Positions 38,421-50,809 of a stretch of 64,000 nt of DNA are shown in pieces (within the stretch, counting starts at the first letter, position 1; each line of letters begins with the position of its first letter). Source of the stretch: Lantana camara. Lineage: Eukaryota; Streptophyta; Magnoliopsida; Lamiales; Verbenaceae. Both the position numbers and the translations under genes were made by a program. The stretch spans positions 51,160,501 through 51,224,500 of the forward strand of contig CM074860.1 of assembly GCA_037501455.1 (NCBI GenBank), given 5' to 3'. The notes beneath the pieces are model-generated. The model saw only the letters and a list, made by a program, of their open reading frames with translations. It was not told where the DNA came from and did no database searches.

Positions 38421-38433
38421 GCTATTTATATGG
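38421..38433 (-). promoter_or_regulatory. TATA box of LTR-b
   Basis: The minus strand reads CCATATAAATAGC. In LTR-a the solo LTR is inserted about 15 nt downstream of the same box. Confidence 0.7.
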
Positions 38434-38593
38434 TGGCTAATAGTTTTAGGTCAAGGTTAGGGTTTCCAAGATAAAATGTGGGGCTAAAGGCTTGAATAGG
38501 ATTTAGGCTCAAATAAATGACATTCGGCCCAATAAGTCACAATAAAAAGGTTTAAAGTCTAAATGGTTTCCGAAAAATATAAAATAAATTCTG

Positions 38594-38622
38594 TTGGACC
38601 CGAATCACCGATTCAAGTCCAA
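38594..38622 (-). promoter_or_regulatory. U3 dyad of LTR-b
   Basis: TTGGAC ... GTCCAA with an inner AATC ... GATT pair, 29 nt, about 160 nt upstream of the TATA box. The copy in LTR-a is at 50991-51019. A relative is at 5878-5910 in LTR C. Confidence 0.6.
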
Positions 38623-38947
38623 TGGTTATGTCGGATTTCGAATTCGAATTCCCGAGCCCATAATGGTCCCGAATGACCCGAACTCACCTAATTCAAGTTA
38701 GGCCCAAAATACACAAATAGGTCCAAGTCCTATTTAAATCCAATTCCAACAATTAATTTAAATTCATCCAAGTTCCATTCTCAAGTTGTCATGCAAGAAT
38801 TCATATTTTACCATTTTAGGTTTTAGTCAATTAAGTCACATTTCAATCAAAGTTGGAATTAAACATATAAAAAGGAAATTAAATCACATAAGTGCGTAAA
38901 GTAAACTCTTTCATGGCGCATACCTGTACGATGTATCGGACGGGGAG

Positions 38948-40075
38948 TCACAACCTCCCCCCCCCCTTAGGAGAACCTGTCCTCAGGTTCGCTGCTTGAA
39001 ACAACTCCGGATACAACCTCCTCATCTTCTCTTCAGTCTCCCAAGTCGATTCCTCAAATTTCTGATCTCTCCACAACACTCTGACCAAGGGAATCTGTTT
39101 GTTTCTCAACACTTGTACTTTCCGATCCTGAATCTCAATTGGGTGCTTCACCATCGTCAAATCGGACTCAAGTTGTACCTCTTCAACCGGTAAAACCGTC
39201 GACTCATCGGGGTAGAACTTCCGAAGTTGTGAAACGTGGAACACATTATGAATCCCAGTCAAACTCGGCGGTAGGTCCAACCTATACGCCACCTCTCCAA
39301 TCCTCTCTAGAATCTCAAACGGTCCAAGATATCGAGGGCTAAGCTTTCCACCTCTACCAATACGAGAAAAGCCCTTCCTAGGAGATGCCTTCAAGAAAAC
39401 ACGATCTCCGACCTCAAACTCGAGGGGCCTTCTCCTCTTATCCACATAACTCTTCTGTCTATCCTGAGCCGCTTTCATTCTCTGCTGAATCAACTTAACC
39501 TTCTCAACCATCTTCTCAATCTTAGATGAAACCTTAGCTCTCGTGAACTTACCATCCTTAGTCCATCGCCAATCCTCAATATCCCAATATAGTGGCGACC
39601 TACACTTCCTCCCATACAGTGCCTCGTAAGGGGCCATACCAATCGAAGCCTGATAACTGTTGTTGTAAGAGAACTCAACCAAGGTCAAGTGCTTATCCCA
39701 TTTATCCTTAAAATCCAATGCACATGCCCTTAACATATCCTCGAGATACTTAATCAGCCACTCTGATTGTCCATCAGTCTGTGGATGTGATGCGGTGCTA
39801 AACTTAAGCTTTGTACCCAAGCACTTCTGAAGATCCTGCCAAAAACTAGCTATAAACCGAGGATCCCGATCTGACACGATACTAGCTAGAACTCCATGAA
39901 GTCTTACTATCTCATTACAATACAATTCAGCCAACTTAGGTACCTTATCCGTCATCCGAACCTTAAGAAAATGGGCAGACTTAGTCAAACGGTCTATCAC
40001 TACCCAAATCCCGTCGAATCCTCTCCTAGACCTCGGCAGGCTGGACACAAAGCCCATAGTCACCTGCTCCCACTT
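38948..40075 (-). pseudogene. pol: Element D integrase core, GPY/F module and chromodomain-like tail
   Basis: Same frame as the preceding segment, separated by a TAG at 40076 where relatives have Trp (PE-W-KWE). Integrase catalytic residues are all visible: Asp in VVIDRLTKSAHF, Asp in VSDRDPRF, Glu in DGQSEWLIKYLEDM. Next come a GPY/F-type module (SPRYLGPFEILERIGEVAY, then HNVFHVSQLRKFYPD) and a C-terminal tail VRVLWRDQKFEESTWETEEK...LYPELF. This is the aromatic-cage type chromodomain-like end of Tekay elements, thought in the family to steer integration to heterochromatin. 371 codons are open. It inserts element DNA; here it lacks an uninterrupted link to the rest of pol. Confidence 0.9.
38953..38970 (-). 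other. Polypurine tract of element D
   Basis: The minus strand reads CTAAGGGGGGGGGGAGGT, immediately before the LTR start. The pol frame runs through it and stops in the first LTR bases (TGTGA). Confidence 0.88.
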
Positions 40076-41260
40076 CTACTCCGGTAACGGAAGTGGTTGG
40101 AGAGTACCTCCCGGTTTCTGATGTTCTGCCTTAACCATTTGGCATGTCAGACATCGCTTCACAAAGAATGAGACATCCCTCTTCATGCCACTCCAGCAAT
40201 ACAACTCTTTCAAGTCCCAGTACATCTTCGTAACTCCTGGGTGAATGGAATAACCGGAGCGGTGCGCCTCCTCAAGTATTACCCTCTTGAGCTGGTTAGG
40301 CACACTCACTCTTGCCTTGAACCTGAAAAAACCAGAGTCATCAAACCCAAACTTAGTCTCTGGATCATCTCTAGAACGAGCAACCAACCTCTGAATCTCG
40401 GGATCCGTAGACTGAGCCTCCAACAATCTCTGCCTCAAATCCGGCTGAACCGTGATGTTGGCTAACCTAGCCACCGAAACCAAAACAGTCGAACTCTGCT
40501 CAGAAAACTTAGCCACTAAACTCGAAATACTGACTTTCCTGCTCAACGCGTCGGCAACCTCATTTGCTTTACCCGGATGGTAGTGAATCATGCAATCATA
40601 GTCCTCTAAGAACTCAACCCATCTCCTCTGTCTCAAGTTAACCTCTTTCTGCGCGAACAAGTACTGAAGACTCTTATGATCCGAGAATACCTCAAATGTA
40701 GCACCATAGAGGTAGTGGCGCCACTTAGACAAAGCAAACACGACTGCTGCAAGCTCTAGATCATGGGTGGGGTAATTCTGCTCATGCACCTTCAACTTCC
40801 TAGAGGCATGAGCTACAACCCGACCGTTCTGCATCAACATACAACCCAGTCCTTCTTTAGAAGCATCTGCATAAACTTCATATCCATCAACTCCCTTGGG
40901 TAGGGTAAGAACCGGTGCAGTAGTCAACCTTTCCTTTAAAATCTGAAAACTCCTCTCACAACTATCATCCCATTCAAACTTGGTTTCCTTCTTGGTCAAC
41001 TTAGTTAACGGGGCTGCAATCTTAGAGAAATCCATCACAAACCTCCTATAATAACCTGCCAAGCCCAGAAAACTCCGTATCTCAGAGGCATTCCTAGGCC
41101 TCTCCCAATGTAGTACCATCTCAATCTTAGAGGGATCGACCTCAATTCCATTGTCTGAGATGATGTGACCTAGAAAAGTGACTCGATCAATCCAAAACTC
41201 GCACTTACTGAACTTAGCATACAACTTATGCTCTCTAAGTGTTTCCAGCACAATCCGAAG
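40076..41260 (-). pseudogene. pol: Element D RT C-terminal part, RNase H, integrase zinc domain
   Basis: Opens after a deletion/frameshift just past the RT catalytic box. [16 protein letters not shown], then [14 protein letters not shown] (RT connection). RNase [14 protein letters not shown] (Asp), [12 protein letters not shown] (Glu), [11 protein letters not shown] (Asp) all kept. The tether leads to the integrase HHCC zinc domain ([10 protein letters not shown] ... CLTCQ). The frame ends with TAG at 40076. RNase H degrades RNA in the hybrid; the zinc domain stabilises integrase. Open over about 390 codons and well preserved, so the breaks are few and probably recent. Confidence 0.9.
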
Positions 41261-42447
41261 ATGTCGTCTATAAAGATCACCACGAACTTATCAAGGAACG
41301 GTCTAAACACTTGGTGCATCATGTCCATAGACACTGCAGGAGCATTCGTCAATCCAAACGGCATGACCACAAACTCAAAGTGTCCATATCTCGTGTTGAA
41401 CCCAGTCTTAGAGATAACCTTCTCTCTAATCCTCAACTGATAGTATCCCTGTCTCAAATCTAACTTGGAGTACACTCTCGAACCCTGTAAGCTATCAAAC
41501 AACTCCTCAATATGGGGCAATGGGTACTTGTTCTTAACTGTCATCCTGTTCAGCTCACGGTAGTCTATACACATTCTTAACGTCCCATCTTTCTTCTTAA
41601 CAAACTGGACGGGAGCACCCCACGGAGAAGTGCTCTGACGAATGTATCCGCTAACCAAAAGCTCATCTAACTGCTTCTTCAGCTCCTTCAACTCGGCAGG
41701 AGCCATCCTGTAGGGGGTCTTTGAAAAGGGCTCAGCTCCGGGGTAGAGGTCCACTACAAACTCAATATCCCTGTCGGGTGGTAGGGACCCCAGACTCTCC
41801 AGGAACACATCCAGATACTCCCGAACGACCTCCGTCTCCTCAAGCATGACCTGGTCCTTGGGTTTATTCAGAAGGTAAGCAACGAAACCTATAGCACCAT
41901 CCCGGACTAACTTACTAGCCTCAACAAAGGATACAAACGGGCTGGATCCCAAACTCTCTCCCGAAAACACCGTAGAATCAAAATAAATCCTCTTCAAATG
42001 GCAATCCATAACTACACCATGTCGGGAAAGCCAATACATCCCAAGAATCACCTTAAATCTCCCCATCGGCATCACAATCAAATCAGCAGGAAAAACTCGA
42101 CCCTCAAAACTCACCGGACACTCACGAAACACTCTGTCCGTCTCCAAGCTCCCCCCCAAGGGAGAACTCACCGTAAACACATGCGCAGATATCTCAGCAA
42201 GTAAAGGCAAAGAGGCAACAATATCCTGGGCAATAAATGAATGAGTAGCCCCAGGGTCAAACAATGCATGTAATGATATGCCATGAATATGTATTGTACC
42301 TTCCACTACAGTATTCTGATCAATCTCTGTTGCCTCCTCCTCACCATCCAGAGCATAAGCACGAGCCTGAATCACTAGCCTCTTCTTCGGACAAGCATCC
42401 CTCATGTGCTCAGCCGAGCCACACCCCAAACATCTACCCAAATACCT
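41261..42447 (-). pseudogene. pol: Element D second zinc knuckle, protease and RT N-terminal part
   Basis: In frame with gag after a single TAG (42448). Begins RYLGRC and a second CCHC knuckle [14 protein letters not shown]. Protease follows: [14 protein letters not shown], where relatives have D-S-G-A; the Ser is Pro here, which should disable an aspartic protease. RT motifs: [52 protein letters not shown] (catalytic Asp), PFGLTNAP, and FVVIFIDDI with the catalytic Asp pair at 41264-41269. Directly after FIDDI the frame is lost: roughly a dozen residues (LVYS... in relatives) are missing and the frame shifts. Confidence 0.9.
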
Positions 42448-43353
42448 CTAGCACCTCTCCGATGGATGAAAGCCCTGACAGTGAGAGCAACGAGCTAGAG
42501 CTGGTGTCGGTAATGCTAGCGGTCCGGTAGGAGCAGCGGGACGGGGCTTCTTGTTAATGAAGCCCTGTGGACGGAAAGCTGGTGTAGAAGTAGTAGAAGC
42601 ATGAGTAGCGGGCTTCTTGCCCGATCCAGAACCCGAACGACGCCCCGAAGAGAAAGATGGGGGCCCCAACCTCCGTCTCTGAGCCTCGACCTGAATAGCC
42701 CTCTTGGTAACCTCATCCCAAGTGCTAACATCGACAGCCTGAAGAGGTCTCTGGATATCCTCTCGAAGCCCATGAAGGAAGTGACGGGCTCTGTGTGCAT
42801 CAACATTGGTGATGTGGGTAGCATAGGGAGCAAGTCTCTCAAACTCTAGAATGTAGCCCTCAACAGATCTGGATCCCTGCTTCAGCTCAGAAAACTCCTG
42901 AAGTCTGCGCTGTCGTGCACTATAAGGTATATACTTCGCATGGAACTCATGCACAAAAGTCTCCCAAGTGAACTCCATGCCACTCCTCTCAAGTCTGGAT
43001 CGAACTCCCTTGAGCCAGTTAGCTGCCTGCCCCTGATTGAATCGAGTAGTACAAACAGCCCTATCTTGAGAACTCCCTGGGCAAATCTCCCAAATACCAT
43101 TGATCTCAGCTAACCACTCCTCAGCCTTGATGTCATCTCCTCCAAACCACTTAGGAGGGTTGTTGTTCCGAAACTCCCTACACACAGCTGAGATAGTACC
43201 ATCCTGACCATCAACTGGTGGTGCCTGCTGTCTCTGATTCTGTTGTAACTCATTGAGAAGTGCCTGAACAATGTTCTCCGCATTCAGTGGTGGTGGCGGA
43301 GGCGGAATAGGTGCATCCGGTGAAGCCTCTCGGTTAGGGCGTCTAGGAGGCAT
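42448..43353 (-). pseudogene. gag: Element D gag, ending at an amber codon between zinc knuckles
   Basis: Start MPPRRPNREASPD at 43353, chosen over the upstream in-frame Met at 43416 because MPPRR is the conserved start and appears in the second copy. A Pro-rich N-terminus is followed by capsid motifs EFRNNNPPKWFGGDD, AEEWLAEINGIWEICPG, GMEFTWETFVHEFHAKY, QGSRSVEGYILEFERLAPYA, then a basic region and a first zinc knuckle CSHCQGFHPSERC. TAG at 42448-42450 follows at once and the frame continues into the second knuckle and pol. Otherwise open over 301 codons. It forms the particle and binds RNA. The amber codon could be a mutation or, less likely, a readthrough site. Confidence 0.88.
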
Positions 43354-43528
43354 CCTGTAATTCAAAGATTCAAGCAGTATTGATGCATGTGGATTAGTAC
43401 ATGTGTATGTATACAAGTATTAAAAATAAACAAGTATTCAAGTAAATGAATCGCATAATCACATTATCCTATGCCGTACCAACTAGACAGACTCGACACG
43501 ACACTAGAGCTCGGTTTTGCAACCTAGA

Positions 43529-43540
43529 GTTCTGATACCA
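43529..43540 (-). other. Primer binding site after LTR-a of D (mutated)
   Basis: TGGTATCAGAAC on the minus strand; the normal GC end has become AC, unlike the intact site at 35315-35326. Confidence 0.88.
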
Positions 43541-46500
43541 CTTAAGGATGTAACACCCCAAACGGAGGGTGCCACATCCCCCGCACTATGACCCAGACCC
43601 GGACATGAAATGGAAGTCCATGCCCGAATCCGAATCAGAGCGAACAGGAGACAAACGCACACGCTATGCTAGGCGGATCTAACTGGACAAACTCAGAGCG
43701 CGAAAGCAATTTAAACATTCAAACAAGATAGCGGAAGCATTTTAATCAACATCCAAAACAAGTGACGGGTTCAACTAGCATAGACACATAGTCCCGAATA
43801 TCAACAAGCATAACAAGTGACGGGTTCAACTAGCATAAATCCCTAGTCCCGAATATCAACATAAAGTAATAATCATCAAGTACCATAAGGGGCCGAATAC
43901 GAGTGCCACGCAGGGCTACAGAATATTAAAGTATAATCTCAAGTCTACAAGTCAAAGCATAAGTAAAGTGTATGAAAGATAATGCAAATAGAAAGGCTAG
44001 ACCGACGAAGTGCAACTCAAAGGACTAACTCCCGCCTAGCAAACGCCAATAGACCTGCAACTAAAAGTTTAAATGAGGGGTCAGTCAACTTGACCGAGTG
44101 AGGGGGCTAACGCACACCCACAATATATATATATATATAAAGAGCATAGTACAGAATAAAAGGATGGACTCATGAACCGGGGATAGGTGTTGCATACCAA
44201 AGACATTTCCAAAAGTACCCAAAAGATAGATATATAAGTTTAGAAACCATTTCCGGAAAGACTCTATCCCGATTCATAACTCCATAACAAAATAGAACAT
44301 ATGCTCGGCGAGTACGAGCTTCCAACCTTTACTCCTCAGAATCATAAATCAAAAATAATCCAACCGCTGCACCAATGATGGAGGAGATGTACATTCCCCA
44401 AGCCATCTACAAAACCGTCTAAAATAGACTCGCCCTCAAGGGGTAGCGAACCCACAAGTGTCCTCCCCGGCCTTAGCCGAAGGCTCAAGATACCACACCT
44501 TCCCTACAGCACGGGTCGCGTGAAGATATCTCAAATGGAACTACGCAATGGGTAAATAACCCGACGGCCCTAACCGTCCCAGGTGACCCATTACCCGCAG
44601 CTCCTAGGATCCAAAGCATAATAGAATAGGACAGAATAGATACCAATCGTTCATGGCAAATCTCGCTACAGAATCGTAACACAACTGAATTTTTCCAAAA
44701 ATGGCTTACATATGCCTCAAAACTGGTTTTATATTTACACCCTTCCTACGTTATGGAACTTTAAGTCTCATGACCTCCATCAACACAAGATCACCAACAT
44801 ATCATATTCAGCACATACATATTTATAATAGAGTATACTCACATGCAAGGGTAGAAATCAACATGTAAAGGCCATAGGTCACGTACCTATACAAAATCCT
44901 AAACCTCACCTCGTAATAGTAGAGTCTGAGAGTGTGAAGGGCCAAACACTCTAAACCTCGGGCTCACCGGCACCACCGAACTCTGTGACAAGACATACGA
45001 AAGCCCAGACTTAGGCCCTACATGGAGCAAGTAAGACGCACGGCAACATAGAACATTATGTATGAAATGCATTATGGAATGATATGTATCACATAGGTCA
45101 CGTAACATAGCATAAGACATGTATTTAATAATAAATTACACAATTAACATGAGGTACTAGAGTTTACAGCATAATTAAAGTGATATCATAACATATAATA
45201 TACCAAGCAACCCAAAGGCTAAGATAAACAATCTCAATTCATACCATTCTTCAGGTTGAAAGCGCGTTTATAACATATAATGATATTCTAACACTTTCGA
45301 TAATTAACCAAGTCAGATTATAATAGCAATTACTCTAAAATAGAAAATGGATACAACACATTAATGCCGTCAAAGAAAGAAAGCGGGATTACCTTGAATT
45401 CTCATTCATATTTAGAACTTATAATTACACTATCACTTAAATATATATACATCATTAATATTTAAAATAATGTATTTTAATATTAAAAATTAATATTTGT
45501 ATTAGAAGAACGAAATTAATAATAAAAGAAGGGATCGAGTTTCATTACCCGTTTCAAATTCATAAACTTACGCCTAAAAATTTAATGTACACACATATTG
45601 CATCAATTAATATTAGTATGGTCTGGTGGCTTGCATGACATTGAAATACAAGAATTCATACCCAATTTTAAAAGAATGGAATGCAGCGTGTCATGCTACC
45701 CAAATTTTACACTTCCAGCAATCAATGCATCTTTCATATTTGATTTGAGGAAATGTTGACTTTAATTCCAACTTGTTACTGAATATGTACCACAAAGCTT
45801 AAATAATTCCAAGCAAAAATGTCACGGTTTCCTAGGTATAATTCACGCAGGCCATGATTTGGTAAGTAGTGCATTCTTTAATTATTAAATACAAAAGCTG
45901 AAGGTATGCATTTTGTTATTCGTCCAGCTCTCAAATTCCATTTTCAAGTAAATCATCACAGCTCCCTAGGCACTCACACGCAGCAATTCGGTTTCAACTT
46001 TAGTACACCTATCAAGTATTTAATAAATTCAAAAGCACAAGAGCTGCAGGTTTGAAATTTGAATTATTTCGTCCAGATCTCCCATTTCCATATTCAAGTA
46101 ATCATCACTTCAATTAAATAATAAAATATGCTGGCACTAGGCAATTAATTCGAGTTCCTAGTCTTATTTTTCAACCAATCCCTTTATTTCTCTTATTTCC
46201 AATTGTAATGAACTGATTATTTCATTCCACAGCAATTAGGTGACATACTCAGGCATTAATTTGAGAATCATGATTTTTCCTTGAACATTTCATTTCCAGC
46301 GCAAGCCGCTGCTCACGATTTCAGCAAGAAAAGCGGACGAAAAAGGGATAAATTCAAACCTAAATTAATTAATTAATATATATACTATCACAGCTTGCTC
46401 AAGTAATACAAGATCTCATCATTCAAGTTCATACCAACAAATTTCATGCTCCAATCCAAGAATAGAAATGAAATACTCATTAAAAGAGATCCAAAGCTTA

Positions 46501-46643
46501 CCTTATCTTGTGAAGGAGTGAGAAATCAAGGAATATGGGCTCTTAGAATGAAAGATGGTTCAAGTCTTGATCTTCTCTTGAAATTTCTCCATGAATCTCT
46601 TGGAAGCTAACTTGTGTGGTTTGAAATGAAATGAAAAGGGTAT

Positions 46644-49600
46644 TGTAACGCCCCCACCCATACCAGAACAAGAGGAGAGCGGCGTCTCAACCCCCGCACT
46701 GAAGCACCTCTCAAGTAATGGTGTGAGCCATCACTCAAGAGATACTCCAGCGAAAGGCTGTCTATCAGAACTATACATGTACAACGATGTGGCTATGCAG
46801 CGGAAAATCAGAGTATTTTAAAACTTTTCAAATCATGTGCGTGATGGCATGTAACAAGCAAGAACATATTGATCGTGTAAGAGAGACTCGGCATATCAGA
46901 ACATGTAACAGATTCACATATAAGTACCGATATAGCAGAGTTCAAGGTATCGGTAACAGAGTAGCAGAAAGAGTATAACAAAGATACTCAAGTATTCAGA
47001 AACATATACAGAAACATAAAGTGATGCAGCCATAAAACATATGCAGGACACAAAAGGAAGTAATACTAAGTCCTGACTTAGAGAAAAATGACAATCTAGA
47101 GCTTCAAGATACCTCTAGACTGCGGCTGCAAGACCTGAAACCACGAGGCAAGAAAATGGGAGAGGTATTAGTCAAAAGGACTAAGTGAGGGAATACTTTA
47201 AAGAAAGTACTGAGTGCTCAAGGACTTGAAGTAAGTTTAGAACTGTTAATTGCAATGCTTTAAAGAAGAACTTGAAACAAGTTCGGTTGATAAAACTCTT
47301 TCGAATGCGATGCTGCAAAAGTACGCACGTTTTAAAACATTTTCATGAATGCTATCACACGCGCACACATATGCTGTCGATGGTTCATAGTTCTCTCATA
47401 AAACGGGATAAGGGTAAAGTGAACTTTTCCAGATATGAACCATCCTTTACGAAACAGAATTTTACCCGCAAGCTAGGCTCCTCCATCCTTACTCCAGAAA
47501 ACATGATTTGGTAGAGCATCGGACCAGGGTCAACAATAATTCCACGTATAGTAGAGTATCCGACCAAGATCAACAATAACCCCACATAAAGCAGAGCATT
47601 GGACCAAGGTCAACAACAACTCCGCACACAGTAGACTATTGGACCAAGGTCAACAACAACTCTTACCAACACATACAAACATGCACCATCCTCCACCGGT
47701 TGTCACTTTGGGTAGCTAGCCCTAGGCGACCTGTAAACATGTAATGGGAACAGATTTGTTGTCCGTTCCCAGACAGATTGTCCTGACTTAACAAACCTCC
47801 TATTAAAAGTCGGTGTCAATTGTCTAAGTGTGGCGGCCGTTATTGGTGAAGTCGTTGGCGCTCAGCTCCCGAGCATCACCTCCACACATAACCGCCGGGC
47901 CCAAACTGTAAACTGTATGCTTGCATTTAAGATTAGCAGTGACCAGAGTACCACTCTAGTATGCTAACTATAACATGTGAAACTGTAACTGTAACATATG
48001 ATGCTATCTGTAAAACATATGATTCTGTCTGTAAAATATGTGATTCTGTCTGAAAACATGTGATTCTATCTGTCAAACAAATGATTTTGTCTGTAAACTG
48101 TACTTTGAAAACATATGCAGAACATGTAACTGTCTTTCAACAAGAATGCAGAACTTTAGAAAACATGTACTGTAGATCAAGGTATACTATTAAAGTATGA
48201 CTGATCCTTTCAAGAGAGTGTCCCGATAAAAGGGATAGTTCAAAACGAGGTTTAGCTTTGAATTTCAAAACATATGATACGATAGTATAATCGTGGTTCC
48301 AGTTGGAAAACATTTATAACTTCACCTCACCTATCAGTAACAAAAGGTAGGTAGACAGATTATGCGGTGCCCTGGGGATCCCAGTGCTCAACTTTAATTC
48401 CTGTAGGTGGTGTACTAGAGTGAGCTTAAGAACTAAGACCCACTACTAACCATGATGCATATGAAATGCATGAAACAATGAACAAGGAACATGTAAAGAA
48501 CATGTAACGCAGGAGAGTAATACCATTTAAGGTATCCAAGAAAGGTAACACACAAAGAAATATGTCAAAGTGAGTTCCTCTTACCGTTAGACTATGATCT
48601 TACTATAACCGAGTAAGCTTTAGTCAAATTATGAATCCTATCGCAAACCTTAAGTTATAAAACAAGTCCACGAAAGAAAACACATTTTAGACCCTGGATA
48701 TGGAAACCCTAGGTGCAAATGTCTATTAAGAAAGCACAAGTTTTATTTCATTTTTACTATTCAAAAGTACTATTCTAGATTACTATTCACGGGTTACTAC
48801 TATTCACATGTCGGGTCAAACGGTCGGGTCAAACCCTTACTATACACACACCCACACACACGGTACACACACACACCATGTACGTACACACACACACACA
48901 CGGTATGCACACACACACACACACTAATTAAATTATGATCTTGATTATAACCTATAGTTTCAAGTTCATGTTATAATAATCAAGAGTGATCTAGGTTAAA
49001 GGTATAACCTATGGTTAAGAGATCCAATTAAGGCATAAGATCAAGTTATGAAACACTATTCTATCTTAGATTATAACATGTGACACTATTAAAGTGTATA
49101 CCATATGATCAAGGCTCTAATCCATTAATCCATATCATATCATAAGCTCAATTCATAATTCAAGAATCATATAACAATGTAACAACATGTCTCAACATAT
49201 ATCATATCATATCATATATCATGAACCTTTGGGCATGTAACATGTAACAATTTAATTCAATACCAATATGTAACAAGTTGTGACATAACTAATTGTAAAT
49301 CACTATTCCATTAGCTAACATGCATGAACATAATTCAAATTCCATAATCATGCATCAATTCTCATAATATAACAACCATATCACATGATCATAGCATATA
49401 CTAGAGCAATTCATAACATATTCAAGCATATACTAAACAATTAAAACATATAAACAACTATTCAAACATATCATGAAAACTATATAATAAATGCATAAAA
49501 TAAAATCCTATATGGCTTAGGGAAGACCCTAAGACCCAACCTAAACATAATATAAACATACCATAACATAAAAACACAAACTAACTAAACATAACATAAA

Positions 49601-50809
49601 ACAAAACAAAGTAACCTAGCTAAGGGGAGGGGATGCCGACGGCAATGAGGGAAATGAGGGAGAGAGGAGTGCTTGTCAACACAAGACTTTGAGCAAGGAA
49701 TGAAATGTCATGAGAGGGGTATTTATAGTTGTGAAGAAGCCCCTCACCTTGCAAAGAAAGATGGCTTAAGGGTAGGAGAGCAAAATAAGAGTTCATCCAC
49801 TTGTATCTTCTAGAAGCTTTAGGCATATGAAGGTAAAAATGGGACTGCTGGGGGTATTTCTGTAACTTCGTTGCCCAAGACTCGAGGATAAGTGGCTGGA
49901 AGTATAACCATTCCGACGGCAAGAAAATTAGCTTCGAAACGCATATTCATTCGTTGAAATCGGATTTACCGTTTGAAAGATACATTAGTTTTAGTGAATA
50001 AAAGTTTTGAGCTCGGAACTCAACACGAGTGAAAAACGACTTTCTAGAATGATTTTCAAGTCCGGATTGTTTTCAAAATTCAAGAAATAAATCGAGAAGC
50101 GTTTTGAGTCCAAAATCGACTATAAAATATTTTACCGTTAAAAAGTTGAAAACGTAGAATGAATAGTGAATTCTTACGTACAAGCGTACGCTTCAAAATT
50201 TCAAGCTAGGGTTTGAATCAAGAGTTGTAAAACATCTCAAAAATCTTGAAATAGCTCAAGTAGTGCAAATCCAGAGAGAAAACATTTTCCGAATGAAAAC
50301 CGTTCGAAAAAGGAATAGTGAACTAGGGTTTTCGTAAACGTTTTCAGTAAAACAAAGTTCCAGAATAGATTTCCAAGCCAAGAATGATTTCAAAAGACTC
50401 GTCTCGACTCAAGGATCGATTCGACTGTAACTTTGGAAGGAAAAGGTATCGGAATCAAAAGCTTATTTTTTGATGAATAGTAACTTTGGTCGGTAAGTTC
50501 CAAAAATACCATTATGGTTCAAGAAAGACTTTCTGAGCTCGGGAAACAAGTTCAAACGATAGAGAAACATGTGTGGTGAACCTCTAGGGTTCGAGTAACA
50601 CAATGAACAAGGTAGGCTCGGGTTATGAATAGTAAACTGTATCAAAGGTCAAGAATTCCCCCTTAAAGCATGTCAGATCATATATGAGCACAAAGTTCAT
50701 GTAAGAATGCAATGCATGACGATTCAAAAAGTTGGATCACGGTCTATAAACGCTTTACCAATGCCCTTAACTTACTGTTTTCATCCAGGCCCTGTTTTAG
50801 GCTGTTACA
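46644..50809 (-). mobile_element. Solo LTR, 4166 bp, inserted in LTR-a
   Basis: Perfect TSDs GGTAT (46639-46643 and 50810-50814) and TG...CA ends, with no internal region. Minus orientation is inferred from a TATA box reading CTATAAATACCCC on the minus strand (about 49717-49730) and the AGTGCGGGGG stretch near its 3' end (46685-46697). Donor-like CTAG/GTTAC at 49615 and acceptor-like TTTCAG or TTGCAG at 47126-47135 follow the plan of the other LTRs. The small frames within look accidental. Confidence 0.9.
48843..48924. repeat. CA microsatellite block in solo LTR
   Basis: Interrupted runs of CA, broken by GGTA/CGTA-like units, about 80 nt. Confidence 0.92.

Larger units (their letters stand above)
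35335..38952 (-). repeat. LTR-b of element D (3618 bp)
   Basis: Starts TGTGACTCCCCG at 38952 and ends GGGGTGTTACG at 35335; the terminal CA has become CG (LTR-a still ends ACA). It carries a TATA box (38421-38433), a consensus donor CAAG/GTAAGC at 38275, a U3 dyad (38594-38622), the GCCGTGCGTC block (36809-36825 complement), an acceptor TTTAGTTGCAG at 35841 and a GCTAGGCGGG box. Confidence 0.9.

Noticed and set aside
49620..49922. 100-codon minus-strand frame near the TATA box of the solo LTR
   Set aside because: Overlaps promoter and leader of the LTR; no known domain; likely chance.
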